DNA of 64,000 nucleotides from G963664115 sp965216035 (GTDB lineage: Bacteria; Acidobacteriota; Terriglobia; 20CM-2-55-15), in assembly GCA_965216035.1 (NCBI GenBank), contig CBDCFM010000021.1, forward strand, positions 868,001 to 932,000. The letters are read 5' to 3'. Of the stretch, positions 45,869-56,169 are shown one piece after another. Under the pieces are notes generated by a model. It saw only the letters and a program-made list of their open reading frames with translations, was not told the origin of the DNA and did no database searches. The position numbers were made by a program, and so were the translations under genes. Numbering within the stretch: position 1 is the stretch's first letter; each line of letters begins with the position of its first letter.

Positions 45869-47193
45869 ATGACAACGACGCCAGGTGAGGGACCACACCG
45901 CGAGTGGGAGGGTGTAGAAGTTGTCGCGGGTAACGGGTTGCTGGACCGCCGTGCCTTTCTGCGGGGTGGCGCAGGATTGGCGGGGGCAATGACGGCATAT
46001 AGTCTGTCTCCATCCGCATCCGCTCAGGATCTTGTCGACGATCAGTGGAGTCTTTCGCCCGGCGCGGCCGTTGCAGATTATGGCCTGCGATCTCCATTCG
46101 AAAACGATGTCACCCGGACATTGAGCAACCCGGATGGTGATCCGCGGACCCAACACGGGCGCACACCACACCACCTGCTCAACGGCACGCTCACCCCCAA
46201 TGGACTGCACTTCGTCATCTCCCACGCGGGTAACCCCGACATCGATCCAGACGCGCACCGCCTCGTGATTCACGGCCTGGTGCGGCAGCCGCTGGTCTTC
46301 ACGCTCGATGCGCTGGCACGCTATCTAATGGTGTCGCGCATGGCCTTTATCGAGTGCGGCGGCAACAGCGCGCCGTTTTTCTCCAATGAACCGATACAGG
46401 CCGACGTTCAGGCACTGCATGGTCTGGTCTCCTGTGCCGAATGGACCGGCGTCAACCTTTCCACGCTGCTCGAGAAAGCCGGCATTGATTCAAGGGCGAA
46501 GTGGCTGATCGCCGAGGGAGGGGATGCGCCGCGCTTGAGCCGGAGCGTGCCTATCGCGAAGGGCTTGGACGACGCCATGATTGCGCTCTACCAGAACGGT
46601 GAGCGGATCATGCCCGGTAACGGCTACCCGATGCGCCTGCTTGTGCCGGGCTGGGAAGGCAACATGAGCGTTAAATGGCTGCGGCGGATCGAGCTCACCG
46701 AATTGCCTGGCATGAGCTACTACGAATCCAGAACATATGCGCCTATACTTCCGGGTGGCCAAGCCTATCAGTTCTATTTCATCCAGGAAGTCAAATCCTT
46801 CATCATACAGCCCTCGCCGGGCCTTGCCTTGAGCGGGCCGGGGTTCTATGAGATCTCCGGCGTCGCTTACTCCGGGAACGGCCGAATCTCGAAAGTCATG
46901 GTGTCCGCCGACTCTGGCCAGAGCTGGGCGCAAGCGGCACTGCAGGAACCGGTTCAGAGCAAAGCCTTCGTCCGATTCCGGGTTCCGTGGCGCTGGGACG
47001 GCGGTCCAGCGGTGCTGCTAGCCGCGCCTGGGACGAGGCCGGTTACGTCCAGCCGACCCGGGCCGAGCTGGTAGCCGTACGCGGCCAGACGACGCAGGTT
47101 CCCTCCGTCACCCGGTTTCCGAGCCAGCACTACAACGGCATCACCTCTTGGGCGATCGAGCGCAGCGGGGAAGTGACACATGTATACGCATAG
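45869..47193 (+). CDS. soxC: SoxC-like sulfite dehydrogenase, molybdenum subunit (frameshifted near the end)
   Basis: ATG 45869 leads to a Tat signal (DRRAFLRGGAGLAGAMTAY). The sulfite-oxidase fold follows: HFVISHAGNPDIDPDAHRLV, the molybdenum-ligating Cys in FIECGGNSAPFF, the SoxC-type VQALHGLVSCAEWTGVNLST, and PGWEGNMSVKWLRRIE. The C-terminal dimerisation domain is FYEISGVAYSGNGRISKVMV. At about 47020 one base is missing. In the frame ending at 47193 the sequence resumes SRAWDEAGYVQPTRAELVAV and QHYNGITSWAIERSGEVTHV. Repaired length about 440. SoxCD oxidises sulfane sulfur or sulfite in the periplasm. The partner cytochrome starts inside its last codons. Confidence 0.85.
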
Positions 47194-47710
47194 ACTTCTC
47201 GGATCGGTCGTCGGGCTGATGCTCATTTTCAATCCGAGCCCTGTTTCCAGCCAAACACCAGATCTCGGAAAACCAATCACTCCGGCCGAGATCGCGGTCT
47301 GGGACATCAACGTCCTGCCCGACGGTACCGGATTGCCGCTGGGTGAGGGCAGGCCCGAGAATGGAGCCCGTATCTACGCGGAAAAATGCTCCTTTTGCCA
47401 CGGTATAAACGGCGAAGGCGGTACCAATGCCGCTCTGGTTGGCGGTGGCCCTATAACAGATATGGAGTCGCCAAAGACCATTGCCAACTTCTGGCCTTTT
47501 GCGACAACTGTTTTCGATTACATCCGTCGTGCCATGCCATGGAGGCAACCCGGGTCACTGACCAACGAAGAGGTTTACGCGCTCACCGCCTACATCCTCG
47601 AGCTGAACAGGCTGATCGGCGAGAACGACACGATGAACGCCGAGACGCTGCCCAGGGTACAGATGCCGAATCGGGACGGATTCATTGTCCGGTTTCCGGA
47701 CCGGCAGTAG
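47180..47710 (+). CDS. SoxD-like c-type cytochrome subunit
   Basis: 176 residues with a signal peptide ending NPSPVSSQ. One heme-c motif, CSFCHG, at about residues 72-77 (EKCSFCHGINGEGGTN), and Met ligand candidates near MPWRQPG, in the single-heme class I fold, with YALTAYILELN as the C-terminal helix. The start overlaps soxC by 14 bases, so the two are one translational unit; it accepts electrons from the molybdenum subunit. Canonical SoxD carries two hemes, so this is a short form. Other sox genes (XYZAB) are not visible, which suggests sulfite or another sulfur substrate rather than the full Sox cycle. Confidence 0.88.
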   Translation: MYTHRLLGSVVGLMLIFNPSPVSSQTPDLGKPITPAEIAVWDINVLPDGTGLPLGEGRPENGARIYAEKCSFCHGINGEGGTNAALVGGGPITDMESPKTIANFWPFATTVFDYIRRAMPWRQPGSLTNEEVYALTAYILELNRLIGENDTMNAETLPRVQMPNRDGFIVRFPDRQ

Positions 47711-47730
47711 CGCAGGGGGAGGGAAGACAC

Positions 47731-49455
47731 ATGACTCGAACACTCTCTTTATTTATCGTCGCCGTTGTCGTTGCAACATCTTTGAGTGCGCTTGCTCAGG
47801 TCCAGGATTTCGAGCCGGTAACTCGAGAGATGCTCCTGAACCCGGATCCCGGGGACTGGTTGATGTTGAGCCGAACTTACGACATGCAGCGTTTCAGCCC
47901 GCTGGATCAGATTAACCGGCAGAATGTGGGACGGCTCCGCATGTCCTGGGCACGGGGAATGTCGCCGGGTATTCACGAGCACATACCCCTCGTCTACCGG
48001 GGCGTCATGTACGTGGCAAACCCGGGAGGTTTACAGGCCCTCGACGCCACGACGGGCGATTTGATCTGGGATTACCGTCGCGACGTAGAGACAGGCTCGC
48101 GGTCACGCGCGGGCCGGACGATGTCGATCTATCAGGATGTCGTGATATATGCCGCACCGGACGATTCGATCGTGGGTGTGGACGCACGCAGCGGCAAGGT
48201 GCGGTGGGAAACTGAGAGCGGTTACTCCAGCTCGGGTCCCAATGTGATTGACGGCAAGGTGATGGCGGGAATTCAGAGCGACCGGACCGGACGCGCCTAC
48301 GTCATCGCGTTGGACGCGGGCACCGGGGCCGAACTCTGGCGATTTTACACGACTGCTGCGCCCGGCGAGCCGGGGGGCGACTCGTGGGGCGATGTCCCCG
48401 TGGATCAAAGGATTGCAAACCCATGGGGCTTGCCGGGATCGTATGATCCCGTACGCGGTGTGGCCTATTGGGGCATCGCCAACCCCACCCCGTACACCCG
48501 TTTGAGACGCCATGCGGGTGATCCCGACGCCATCTCCCGGTCGGCCCCCGCCGACCTGTACAGCAACTCTACCGTTGCGCTTGATCCGGACACCGGAGAA
48601 CTGGCCTGGTATTACCAGCACCTTCCGGGGGACGATTGGGATGCCGATCACACCCACGAGCGAATTCTGCTTCGAACACCGGTCAATCCGGTTTCCGATG
48701 CGGTCAAGTGGATCAAACCCGGAATGCCTCAAGGCGAGGAACGCGATGTCATGGTCACGGTCGGAGAACCCGGAGGGATCTGGGCCCTGGACCGGGAAAC
48801 GGGAGAGTTTCTCTGGGCGACTCCGTTTCCCTACGATGTTCCCGACTTTCACATCTCCCACATCGATGTGGAAACCGGCGCGACGTACATCAACTGGGAC
48901 AAGGTGTTCAAAAAAGACGGGGACAGAGTCGTTGTCTGTTATCACAACACCAAAGGTTACTGGCCGATGGCCTATCATCCGGGTCAGAACTCCCTGTACA
49001 TTCAATACAACGACCAATGTCTCGATATGACTGCTAACGAAGACAGCAGGTCCGGATTCGGGCCCCGGAACGGTATCTTGCGTCCGGGGGCAGACCCCAA
49101 TCAATTCGGCGGGCTGGCGAAGATGAATATGGCGACAGGTGAGGTCGTGTGGCGCTACACACAACCGGCGCCCACCAACGGGGCGGTCCTGGCCACGGCT
49201 GGAGACCTGGTTTTCTGGGGTGACATGAATCGAAGATTCAGGGCTTTCGATGCCGATTCAGGACAGATTCTTTGGGAGACCGTCCTCGGGGGCATCGTTC
49301 AGATGAGTACGATCACCTACTCGGTGAGTGGCACGCAGTACGTCGCAGTCCTGACCGGTGATGGTGGCGCGGGTACCCGCATCCCTCTTCAGATTGCGGC
49401 CGACCTCAACACGCCGGGCGGCCACAATGCCATTTATGTTTTTGCATTGCCCTGA
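47731..49455 (+). CDS. PQQ-dependent quinoprotein dehydrogenase
   Basis: 574 residues from ATG 47731 (GGGGGAGGG upstream) with signal peptide MTRTLSLFIVAVVVATSLSA. Eight-bladed propeller repeats are seen as GGLQALDATTGDLIWDYRR, DSIVGVDARSGKVRWETESG, YVIALDAGTGAELWRFYTT, VALDPDTGELAWYYQHLPGD and GGIWALDRETGEFLWATPFP. The catalytic-Asp region of alcohol dehydrogenases is LPGDDWDADH. The vicinal Cys-Cys of methanol dehydrogenases was not seen. It oxidises an alcohol, sugar or aldehyde in the periplasm, passing electrons to a cytochrome c. It is 20 bases after the SoxD-like gene and so probably shares it. Confidence 0.88.
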   Translation: MTRTLSLFIVAVVVATSLSALAQVQDFEPVTREMLLNPDPGDWLMLSRTYDMQRFSPLDQINRQNVGRLRMSWARGMSPGIHEHIPLVYRGVMYVANPGGLQALDATTGDLIWDYRRDVETGSRSRAGRTMSIYQDVVIYAAPDDSIVGVDARSGKVRWETESGYSSSGPNVIDGKVMAGIQSDRTGRAYVIALDAGTGAELWRFYTTAAPGEPGGDSWGDVPVDQRIANPWGLPGSYDPVRGVAYWGIANPTPYTRLRRHAGDPDAISRSAPADLYSNSTVALDPDTGELAWYYQHLPGDDWDADHTHERILLRTPVNPVSDAVKWIKPGMPQGEERDVMVTVGEPGGIWALDRETGEFLWATPFPYDVPDFHISHIDVETGATYINWDKVFKKDGDRVVVCYHNTKGYWPMAYHPGQNSLYIQYNDQCLDMTANEDSRSGFGPRNGILRPGADPNQFGGLAKMNMATGEVVWRYTQPAPTNGAVLATAGDLVFWGDMNRRFRAFDADSGQILWETVLGGIVQMSTITYSVSGTQYVAVLTGDGGAGTRIPLQIAADLNTPGGHNAIYVFALP

Positions 49456-49525
49456 CATTAGAGCCGGATGAGGGAATGCTTGCTCTGCTGACTACGGGGG
49501 CCGTGCTGATTTGAGAATCACGCAC

Positions 49526-50287
49526 ATGAACATTTTTACCTTCAACTTGGGGTCTCCGATGTTCGTACCCGTGCTCTGGTTCGCTATTGCGGCGGCCTAC
49601 ATTCCAGTCCCATTGAACGCCGTCGCACCGCAGGTTCAGCCAAGCCAGGAAATAGACTTCGAACGGGCCCGCCGCCAGATGGTCGAAGAGCAAATAGCCG
49701 ATCGCGGAATACGCGACGCCCGGGTTCTTGAAGCGATGACGGAGGTGCCGCGGCATCAATTCGTTCCCGCAGAATATCGAGCCATGGCCTACGCGGACCG
49801 GCCCCTGCCGATCGGCCTGGAACAGACAATCTCGCAGCCCTACATTGTTGCGCTGATGACTGAACTGGTTGGGACGGAACCGGGCGACCATCTGCTCGAA
49901 ATCGGAACTGGATCAGGATACCAGGCTGCCGTCGCGGCGGCGCTCGTCGCCGAAGTATACAGCATCGAGATCATTCCGGAACTGGCCCGCTCCGCTTCCG
50001 AGAGACTCGAGGGACTCGGGATTTCGAACGTCTCCGTGCGCGAAGGCGACGGTTACCTGGGATGGCCCGAGCACGGTCCCTTTGATGGAATCCTTGTCAC
50101 CGCCGGTGCCCGGGAGATCCCTCAGCCCCTGATTGACCAACTCAGGCCGGGAGCCCGTATGGTCATCCCTGTCGGGGATGCGTTCGCCGTCCAGATCCTG
50201 AAGGTGATTGAAAAGCTACCTGGGGGTGGCGTCGACGTCCAGGACATCGCTCCGGTCCGCTTCGTTCCGTTTCGCCGAAATCCGTAG
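49526..50287 (+). CDS. pcm: Exported protein-L-isoaspartate O-methyltransferase
   Basis: About 253 residues from ATG 49526. A hydrophobic signal-like N-terminus (MFVPVLWFAIAAAYIPVPLN) precedes the PIMT domain: RRQMVEEQIADRGIRDARVL, VPRHQFVPAEYRAMAYADRP, ISQPYIVALMTELV, motif I LLEIGTGSGYQAAVAAALV, and FDGILVTAGAREIPQPLIDQ. The enzyme methylates L-isoaspartyl residues to repair damaged proteins. Export is odd because SAM is cytoplasmic, though signal-bearing PIMTs occur in several Gram-negative groups. Follows the PQQ dehydrogenase. Confidence 0.9.
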   Translation: MNIFTFNLGSPMFVPVLWFAIAAAYIPVPLNAVAPQVQPSQEIDFERARRQMVEEQIADRGIRDARVLEAMTEVPRHQFVPAEYRAMAYADRPLPIGLEQTISQPYIVALMTELVGTEPGDHLLEIGTGSGYQAAVAAALVAEVYSIEIIPELARSASERLEGLGISNVSVREGDGYLGWPEHGPFDGILVTAGAREIPQPLIDQLRPGARMVIPVGDAFAVQILKVIEKLPGGGVDVQDIAPVRFVPFRRNP

Positions 50288-50510
50288 CCTGCCCGATTCC
50301 GAATCTCGACAATGTTGCCCGATACCCTCCGGAATCGGCGTTCCCGGGTCCGTCCTCTTATTGCCGTTGTCGAGTCGAGGGAGGCCCCCCACCGTGGGCC
50401 GTACGCCCACCGGGCGCCGGTTTTGATGGTATGGGAACCGGTGACATCGATATATTGGCCCGACTTATAAGTAGGGCGCCCCACTTTGAGATAGGCCTGA
50501 TTGACCGAGG

Positions 50511-51527
50511 TCAATTCCCGCCTGTCGCTGCGGCTTCCCTCTCCTGTGCCCGGGCTCCCGACAATATGCCTGCCAGTCCGTAATTACCCTCATGGCACGC
50601 GTACTCAAATAGGGGGTCTTCGGTCCTCGTCATGGGAACTACTGCCGTCCAGGGTCTCGTCCACGTCATCGGGTCCTCAACCGTGAATTCGTAGTGGAGC
50701 CTGTCCTCGTCCAGACGCGTAAAGCGTTCGGTCAATCGCAGGCTGTTCGCGCTGGATCCTCTGAATATCTTCTCGGGCCGGAAATTGGTCGTTTCGACGA
50801 CCAGCGTTTCGCCTTCCCAGTGACCCTGCGAGGTCCCGGCCCATTGACGGACATTCTGAGGCAGGGGAGGACGCCCATCCAGTTGGAGAATGCGGGTGCT
50901 ATGGATCTGCTCGTTTAAGATTGCGACCCGCCCAGGGCTCTGCACGATCTGAACATTGTTGTTGTAAGCCCCGGGAACCATCGGTGGCCCGGCGTTGTTG
51001 GAGAAGATGCAACGTACCTGCGGGTTGATGTCCGTCCAGGAATCAGCGGGGTGCTCTTGCTGGTATACCCGTCTCGCCTCTGCTCGCCGCTCGCCCTCAG
51101 CCGTCAGGGGAGGGATTCTCCCGTCCGGTGGGTCTACAATTAACGACGTTCGCCTGTCCTTTGTCAGTTCGTTTCCCCGCTCGTACCAAAACTCGTTGTA
51201 GGCAACGACACCACCCTCGGATACCGGTGGATAGCCGGCACCGCCAATCTCGGGATCGACGAGGTCCCGATTCAGCCGTTGATTTTCCGCCGCCTCAAAG
51301 GCCGCTGCTTCTTCAGGCGACAGCACTTCCTTTCCCTCCAGCGCAGGCGGACGCTCCAAGGGGGTGATCGTGGCGAAGTTCCAGATACCCTGCAAGTCCG
51401 GTTGGCCGTCCGGAGTCCGGAGCGGCGCTGGGTCGTTTGCCTGGGCCACCGCGGAGTCGGTCCTCAGGCAGAAGGTCGCGGTCATCGCCACGAAGCAACA
51501 GGTCCAAGCGAGAAGTCGATGCCTCAT
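50511..51527 (-). CDS. GHWEGDTLVV-family exported protein
   Basis: 338 residues from ATG 51525-51527, preceded by AAGGAGATTCTCCG. Signal peptide ends near DSAVAQA. Marks: GQPDLQGIWNFATITPLERP, RRTSLIVDPPDGRIPPLTAE, VRCIFSNNAGPPMVPGAYNN, VQIVQSPGRVAILNEQIHST, QGHWEGETLVVETTNF, LRLTERF and TVEDPMTWTRPWTAVVPM, ending EYACHEGN. Nearest to the gene at 40807, here without DUF6152 but beside SoxCD, PQQ dehydrogenase and a cytochrome. Convergent with pcm. Confidence 0.75.
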   Translation of the reverse strand: MRHRLLAWTCCFVAMTATFCLRTDSAVAQANDPAPLRTPDGQPDLQGIWNFATITPLERPPALEGKEVLSPEEAAAFEAAENQRLNRDLVDPEIGGAGYPPVSEGGVVAYNEFWYERGNELTKDRRTSLIVDPPDGRIPPLTAEGERRAEARRVYQQEHPADSWTDINPQVRCIFSNNAGPPMVPGAYNNNVQIVQSPGRVAILNEQIHSTRILQLDGRPPLPQNVRQWAGTSQGHWEGETLVVETTNFRPEKIFRGSSANSLRLTERFTRLDEDRLHYEFTVEDPMTWTRPWTAVVPMTRTEDPLFEYACHEGNYGLAGILSGARAQEREAAATGGN

Positions 51528-51785
51528 CGGAGAATCTCCTTTATGGCGCTCTTGGTTCACGTGGCGCTCGATACGTGCGGGAGTTGTCAGGACCGAATTT
51601 ATATCTGTTGAGTCGCGATTTCAAGGAGTTTTGACCCATCCCCACACTCCCCTAAGCGGTTTCGACTCTTCAAAACTGAGCGGGGTCTTGGAGGGCTCAC
51701 CCGAGGGTATGCATTGAGCGTTGGCCCGGGTCGGGCGAAGTCGGTCCGATATCCACGCTCGCTACGGAAACTTCGCAGCCGCCGA

Positions 51786-52086
51786 ACAGCCCGTGGTGGA
51801 AGCCTCGAGGGCCTCGCGCAGGGGTCTTCGGGTTGCAGGCGCGAAATGAGGAGCGGAACGATGTTTTTCCATCGTGACCGACGAGGGACAAAGCCTGCGG
51901 GGCGCCTGCGGCCTCCGTTTGATACGTCGGTGGCCCCCCTGCGCCCATAAGGGTTACGGCGAAACGGGGCCGTCTTCGTTGTCGCCGACTCCTCCCAATG
52001 AAAGAGCATTGTTTCGTCGTCGCCTCCTAGAACCCGGCCCCGTTTGGCCGTAACGCGGCCCTCGAGACTTCCGCCACGGGCTGCTA
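51786..52086 (-). repeat. MITE-like nested palindromic repeat, copy B
   Basis: Inverted relative to copy A at 16504-16841 and clearly homologous along its length. Ends read ACAGCCCGTGGTGGAAGCC and GACTTCCGCCACGGGCTGCT. The GTTACGGCGAAACGGGGCCG arm and its partner near 52035 are kept. One arm of the second internal palindrome is deleted, which makes this copy about 37 bases shorter. Non-coding; lies between the GHWEGD gene and a cytochrome gene. Confidence 0.75.
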
Positions 52087-52252
52087 AGGAGGAGCTCCCT
52101 TTCATTCCGAACGCCCGTGAGAAACTGGAGGAGTGGGTGCCGGTGGTGGAGGCTTCTTCCTGAACACAGGGTGGGAGAGCCTGAAAAGTTTCGATCCGAT
52201 TGGGCTGGTGGCGGTGCTAGAATTGTCGTCAAAGAATCCGGAAGGAGTTGCT

Positions 52253-52699
52253 ATGCGAATCATCGGCTTGCTGTTGCTGACAGTCTGTCTGGTTTCCCTA
52301 GGACCGGCCGCCGCGCAGGAACCGTCGCTTGAAGCGGTGGGCACCATTGGCGAACTGATGGTGGACATCATCTATCCTACATCGGACGAGCTTTTCTACG
52401 TCATGAGAGCACCCCCCACCAACGACTACGAGTGGAACCTGCTTCGGGGAAGCGCACTGATGCTGGCGGAGTCCGGCAACCTGCTCATGATCGGCAGCCG
52501 TTCCCTCGATCAGGATGACTGGGCGAAGAATGCGAAGGTCCTGGTGGATGTGGGGACCGCGGCGTTTGAAGCTGCAGAGGCCCACGATCTGGACGCAATA
52601 GTCGCTCTGAGCCCGGCACTCGAGAGCTCGTGCCGCACCTGTCATGAGCAGTACCACCCCAGGTATGGCGGGCGACGGCCGAACCCTCCCGAAGAATAA
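52253..52699 (+). CDS. Exported cytochrome with C-terminal CxxCH
   Basis: 148 residues from ATG 52253 with GGAAGGAG upstream. Signal peptide (MRIIGLLLLTVCLVSLGPAA) then a mostly helical domain (VGTIGELMVDIIYPTSDELF, LLRGSALMLAESGNLLMIGS, AKVLVDVGTAAFEAAEAHD). The heme site SCRTCHEQYHPRYGG is near the C-terminus, as in cytochrome c'/c-556-type four-helix proteins. The fold and ligand pattern fit class II; the sixth ligand is not clear. It is a plausible electron acceptor for the SoxC or PQQ dehydrogenases encoded upstream. Confidence 0.85.
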   Translation: MRIIGLLLLTVCLVSLGPAAAQEPSLEAVGTIGELMVDIIYPTSDELFYVMRAPPTNDYEWNLLRGSALMLAESGNLLMIGSRSLDQDDWAKNAKVLVDVGTAAFEAAEAHDLDAIVALSPALESSCRTCHEQYHPRYGGRRPNPPEE

Positions 52700-52799
52700 A
52701 CGGAGACAACCCTTCTGACTTTGAGGTGTCTGGAGGTCCAGACGCCCCCGCTCCCGTTGTGCGTGATCGGAATTCGGGTCGAGTTTGTCGTGACACAGC

Positions 52800-53450
52800 C
52801 CAGTGCACCCGTAGGTCTATACCCGATCCAACGGAAAACGCTGGCCAGATATTGCGCCCGGCCACCGATCGCGATAGAACGTCTGGAACGGCTGTCAGAC
52901 GGACGACTACTCTATCGTTTCAAGCGCCCCTGGTGCTACGGGACGACGCATTTGGTCTTCGAAGGATTGGAGCTGCTGGAAAAACTTTCGGCACTCGTCC
53001 CCGCTCGTTTTGCAACGTAAGACGCACCCACCTGGTTCGATACAGCGGAATCCTCGCACGCGCGGCCAAATTGCGAGCCTTGATCGTGCCCACCGAAGCT
53101 GCCGAACGGCCTGGGCCGATGCCCCACACGGTCTGTGCTAGGGAAACAGTCGTCACCACAGAACCGCTGGCCCGTGGAGAAGCCCCTGGAGAAGCCGTCG
53201 CTCCGGCCGCCCCCGTGGGGCCGCCCGCCGCTCCGCATCCCCGAACTATTCCTGGTCGGAATTGATGAAACGCGTCGGGGCCCTGGAGGTTCTGGAAGGC
53301 CCCCGCTGTTCGGGCCGCATGCGAATCCTCGCAGCAATTCATCCTCCTGGCGCGACACAGAAAATCCTGGACTGCCTCGGTCTACCCTCGCGTGCACCAC
53401 CCGTTGCCCCGGCCGCCTCCGCGCATGCCACTCAAACGGACTGGTTCTGA
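52800..53450 (+). pseudogene. IS91-like transposase, degenerate C-terminal part
   Basis: In three successive frames the Y2-transposase C-terminal blocks are readable: LARYCARPPIAIERLERLSD with TTHLVFEGLELLEKLSALVP, then THLVRYSGILARAAKLRALI, then ELMKRVGALEVLEG with MRILAAIHPPGATQKILDCL, ending at 53450. The N-terminal zinc and catalytic Tyr parts are missing. Each frame change needs one added base. Its downstream end leads directly into the 126-base direct repeat. Confidence 0.65.
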
Positions 53451-53984
53451 ATACCCCTGAAAAACTGTTAAGGGATTCGTGTGCTTTGGTCTCCGCGATT
53501 TCGTGTGTCGACGGCGATTTTTCGTTTTGATTCCGCCGTTCTGCCTCCTGCAGCTCAACATAAGACCCCAACTGCGACACGCCCGCCGTGCGTCTTGCCA
53601 AACCCTGCACTGCGAACCCCGCTTGTTATACCTATCCGAGTTTTACCTATCCGCTGCGTTCGGTTTCAGTGCTCCGGATGTTCGGTCAGAGTCCGAATCG
53701 GCCTTGAGGGACGTGAATCGACAGTGGGTGGCTAAAGAAGCGGGGCAAGGTCTGATTGGCGGCCAAATCTCCCGAAGACGATGATGACACCCTCCCGGCC
53801 CGCTCCGGACGCCGCGCCCAGTCCGGGGTCGACGATGTCCTCCCTCGAAGCCTTCAGCGCCACCTGCATCTCGGCTGTGGGGTTGGTGATGCGGCTACTA
53901 GACTGGATCGGCCGTAAGTAGAGCCTGGAATCGTTCTGGCTTGCCATCTAAGGACGTCCAAAACTTAGATTCCCAGAAGGACCT
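53451..53984. other. Non-coding stretch containing direct repeat copy 1
   Basis: 534 bases from the IS91-like stop to the next start. Contains the 126-base repeat at 53513-53638; the rest has no recognisable gene. Confidence 0.5.
53513..53638 (+). repeat. 126-base direct repeat, copy 1
   Basis: Starts GGCGATTTTTCGTTTTGATT and ends CCCCGCTTGTTA...TATCCG. Nearly identical to 56383-56508 in the same orientation (a handful of substitutions). It follows the IS91-like transposase end, so it may represent that element's terminus. Confidence 0.8.
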
Positions 53985-55500
53985 ATGAATTGCGACTTCA
54001 AGGGTATCTACTGCGCACCCCTCCTTGGAGTTTTCCTGGTCACACTTCAAGCGGCCACCGTTACCCACCTGGCAGCTCAGACGACTGAGATACCGTTTCT
54101 TGTGAACAATGGAGGCGTGGATTCGGAAACAAGCGCAGGGACCGCCAGCGAGGTCTCGATCGGCTACGCGCGCATTCAGCCGGCTTCGGGCCGTTCGACT
54201 CCGTCCGGAGTGGCCATCTTCGGACTGCGACATGACGGTGTTTTGGTAAGCGAGACCGGTGTGCCGGCGTCGCCGTCCATTTCGTCGGGTCGAATCTACG
54301 CTGAAGTCAACGGACCGGCCGCACAGGATTGGCTATCGCAAACCCGGGCAGCCAGGACGCCGAAATCACCTTTTACTTCTCGGATCAGTCCCGAACTAGT
54401 TTCGGAGCCGGCAGCACCACGATTCCCGGGGGCAGCCAGATCGCGCGATTTCTGGACGAAGACCCATTCAACGGAGGGTCCTCGATCATCGGAACGTTCA
54501 CCTTCAGTTCAAACGTACCGGTGGCCGCGGTTGCGCTCCGTGGACACACAAACGAGCGTTTGGAGTTCCTGATGACGACGCTACCGGTGAGCCCACTCAC
54601 GGCAAACGAAGAAGAGATCGTCTACTTCCCCATTTCGCAGAGGGTGCAGGCTGGAGGACTGAGGTCATCTTGGTCAATCCAACCGACGACACGATGGCGG
54701 GCACGGTTCAGTTTTTCGGACCAGGGAGCGGATCGGTGGCCGCACAACCGGAAACGGTGACTATCGGCGGTCAAACCGCTTCCACGTTCAGTTATTCGAT
54801 ACCGGGAAGGAGTTCCGAGAATCTCCGGACGGCGGGAACAGGAATCACAACCCAGGTGGGGTCTGTACGCGTCACCCCGTCGGCAAATGCCCGAACCCCA
54901 TCGGGAGTGGCCGTGTTTTCTTTCCGAAGCGGCGGGGTCACCGTAGCTGAAGCGGGTGTACCGGCTGCGGCCATGGGCCAGGCATTCCGACTTTACGCGG
55001 AAGCTACGGGCACCGATGCAGCTTCGATTCAGACAGGCATTGCTATTGCGAATCCATCAAGCAGCGCTGTGGAAGTCACATTTCAGCTATTGAACCCCGG
55101 TGGCGGCGCCACAGGCTTGTCGGGTTCGGCCACCGTCGCAGGCAACGGACAACGTGCTCTGTTCCTGAACCAGATTGAGGGTTTGGAATCGTTAACGCCA
55201 CCTTTTCAAGGCGTCCTCCGCATCTCGACGACTGCGTCGGATGGGATTGCGATTGTTGGGCTGCGCATCCGGACGAACCAGCGAGGAGAGTTCCTGATCA
55301 CAACGACGCCACTCGCCAATGAGGCCGACCCCAGCGTCACCAACGATCTATTCTATCCCCAGCTGGTAAATGGTGGGGGTTTCACGACGCAATTCATCCA
55401 GTTGATCGGGTCCGCGGATCAGACGGTGATCGGAACTCTCAGCTTCCACTCACAGACGGGAGCAGCCCTGGACCTGGAGCTGGCAATATCGGATTCGAGT
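53985..55500 (+). pseudogene. Secreted module-repeat protein, two frameshifts
   Basis: ATG 53985 opens a signal-like N-terminus (YCAPLLGVFLVTLQAATVTH). Modules match 22582: GYARIQPASGRSTPSGVAIF, GVPASPSISSG, then after a break near 54326 MAIANPGSQDAEITFYFSD and AVALRGHTNERLEFLMTTLP. After a second break near 54662 come VNPTDDTMAGTVQFFGPGSG, GIAIANPSSSAVEVTFQL and LYPQLVNGGGFTTQFIQLIG-like text to about 55495. Each break is repaired by one added base. The frame then runs on into an unrelated domain. Flanked by the 126-base direct repeats. Confidence 0.7.
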
Positions 55501-56169
55501 CAGGTGAGCTGGCAGAACCGCGGGGTTGCCTGGACGGCCTCGTCCATACCGCCCACTTGCGAGAGTCCCTTGGTGTTGCCCCTGCCGATGTCGTTGTCGA
55601 GAGCGACTTCGGTCCTCTATCCCGGCCAACCTCGCAGCGGGGATTACAAAGCCCACGGTGGATTCCGCTTCGACGGTCCGGGCCAAGGTAACGACGTTGA
55701 AGTCTTCGCGCCGATAGACGCGGACCTTTATCGCGGCGCGCGCTACCTGGAGGGCGGCATCGTATAGCACACCTTTGACTTCATCAACGCATGCGGGATT
55801 ATGTACCGGCTGGACCATCTCCTAGAGCTCACACCAATTCTTCAGGCGGTGGCGAATACGTTGCCTCTTGGGGGCGAAGGGCAAAGCCAATCCACGTTTC
55901 TGGCGCCTGGCCAGACGATTCGCGCAGGAGAAATTCTCGCCAAAAAGATCGGACTGCCGGGAAACGTATTCTTCGACTGGGGTGTTTACGATCTGCGGAT
56001 GATGAACGCTGCAAGCAGCGACGCAGAATGGCTGGCACGGCATCCCGGTGAGCAAGCACCCTACGCGATCTGTTGGTTGGAATTCCTATCGTCCACTGAC
56101 GGTGCCATCGTAAGTGGCCTGCCGCCCTCTGACGGTATGAGCGGGGCTATGAGTGACTACTGCAACTAA
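55501..56169 (+). pseudogene. Separate C-terminal domain fused in frame, with internal stop
   Basis: Continuing in the last frame of the secreted protein, a different conserved domain appears: SVLYPGQPRSGDYKAHGGFR, VEVFAPIDADLYRGARYLEG, a TAG at 55765-55767, then HTFDFINACGIMYRLDHLLE, LTPILQAVANTLPLGGEGQ, NVFFDWGVYDLRMMNAAS and a stop at 56167. This reads like an M23/LysM-type exported domain with GG-FRF and a D-H pair; family unsure. The TAG probably replaces CAG (Gln). It probably derives from another gene joined here by rearrangement. Confidence 0.5.
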
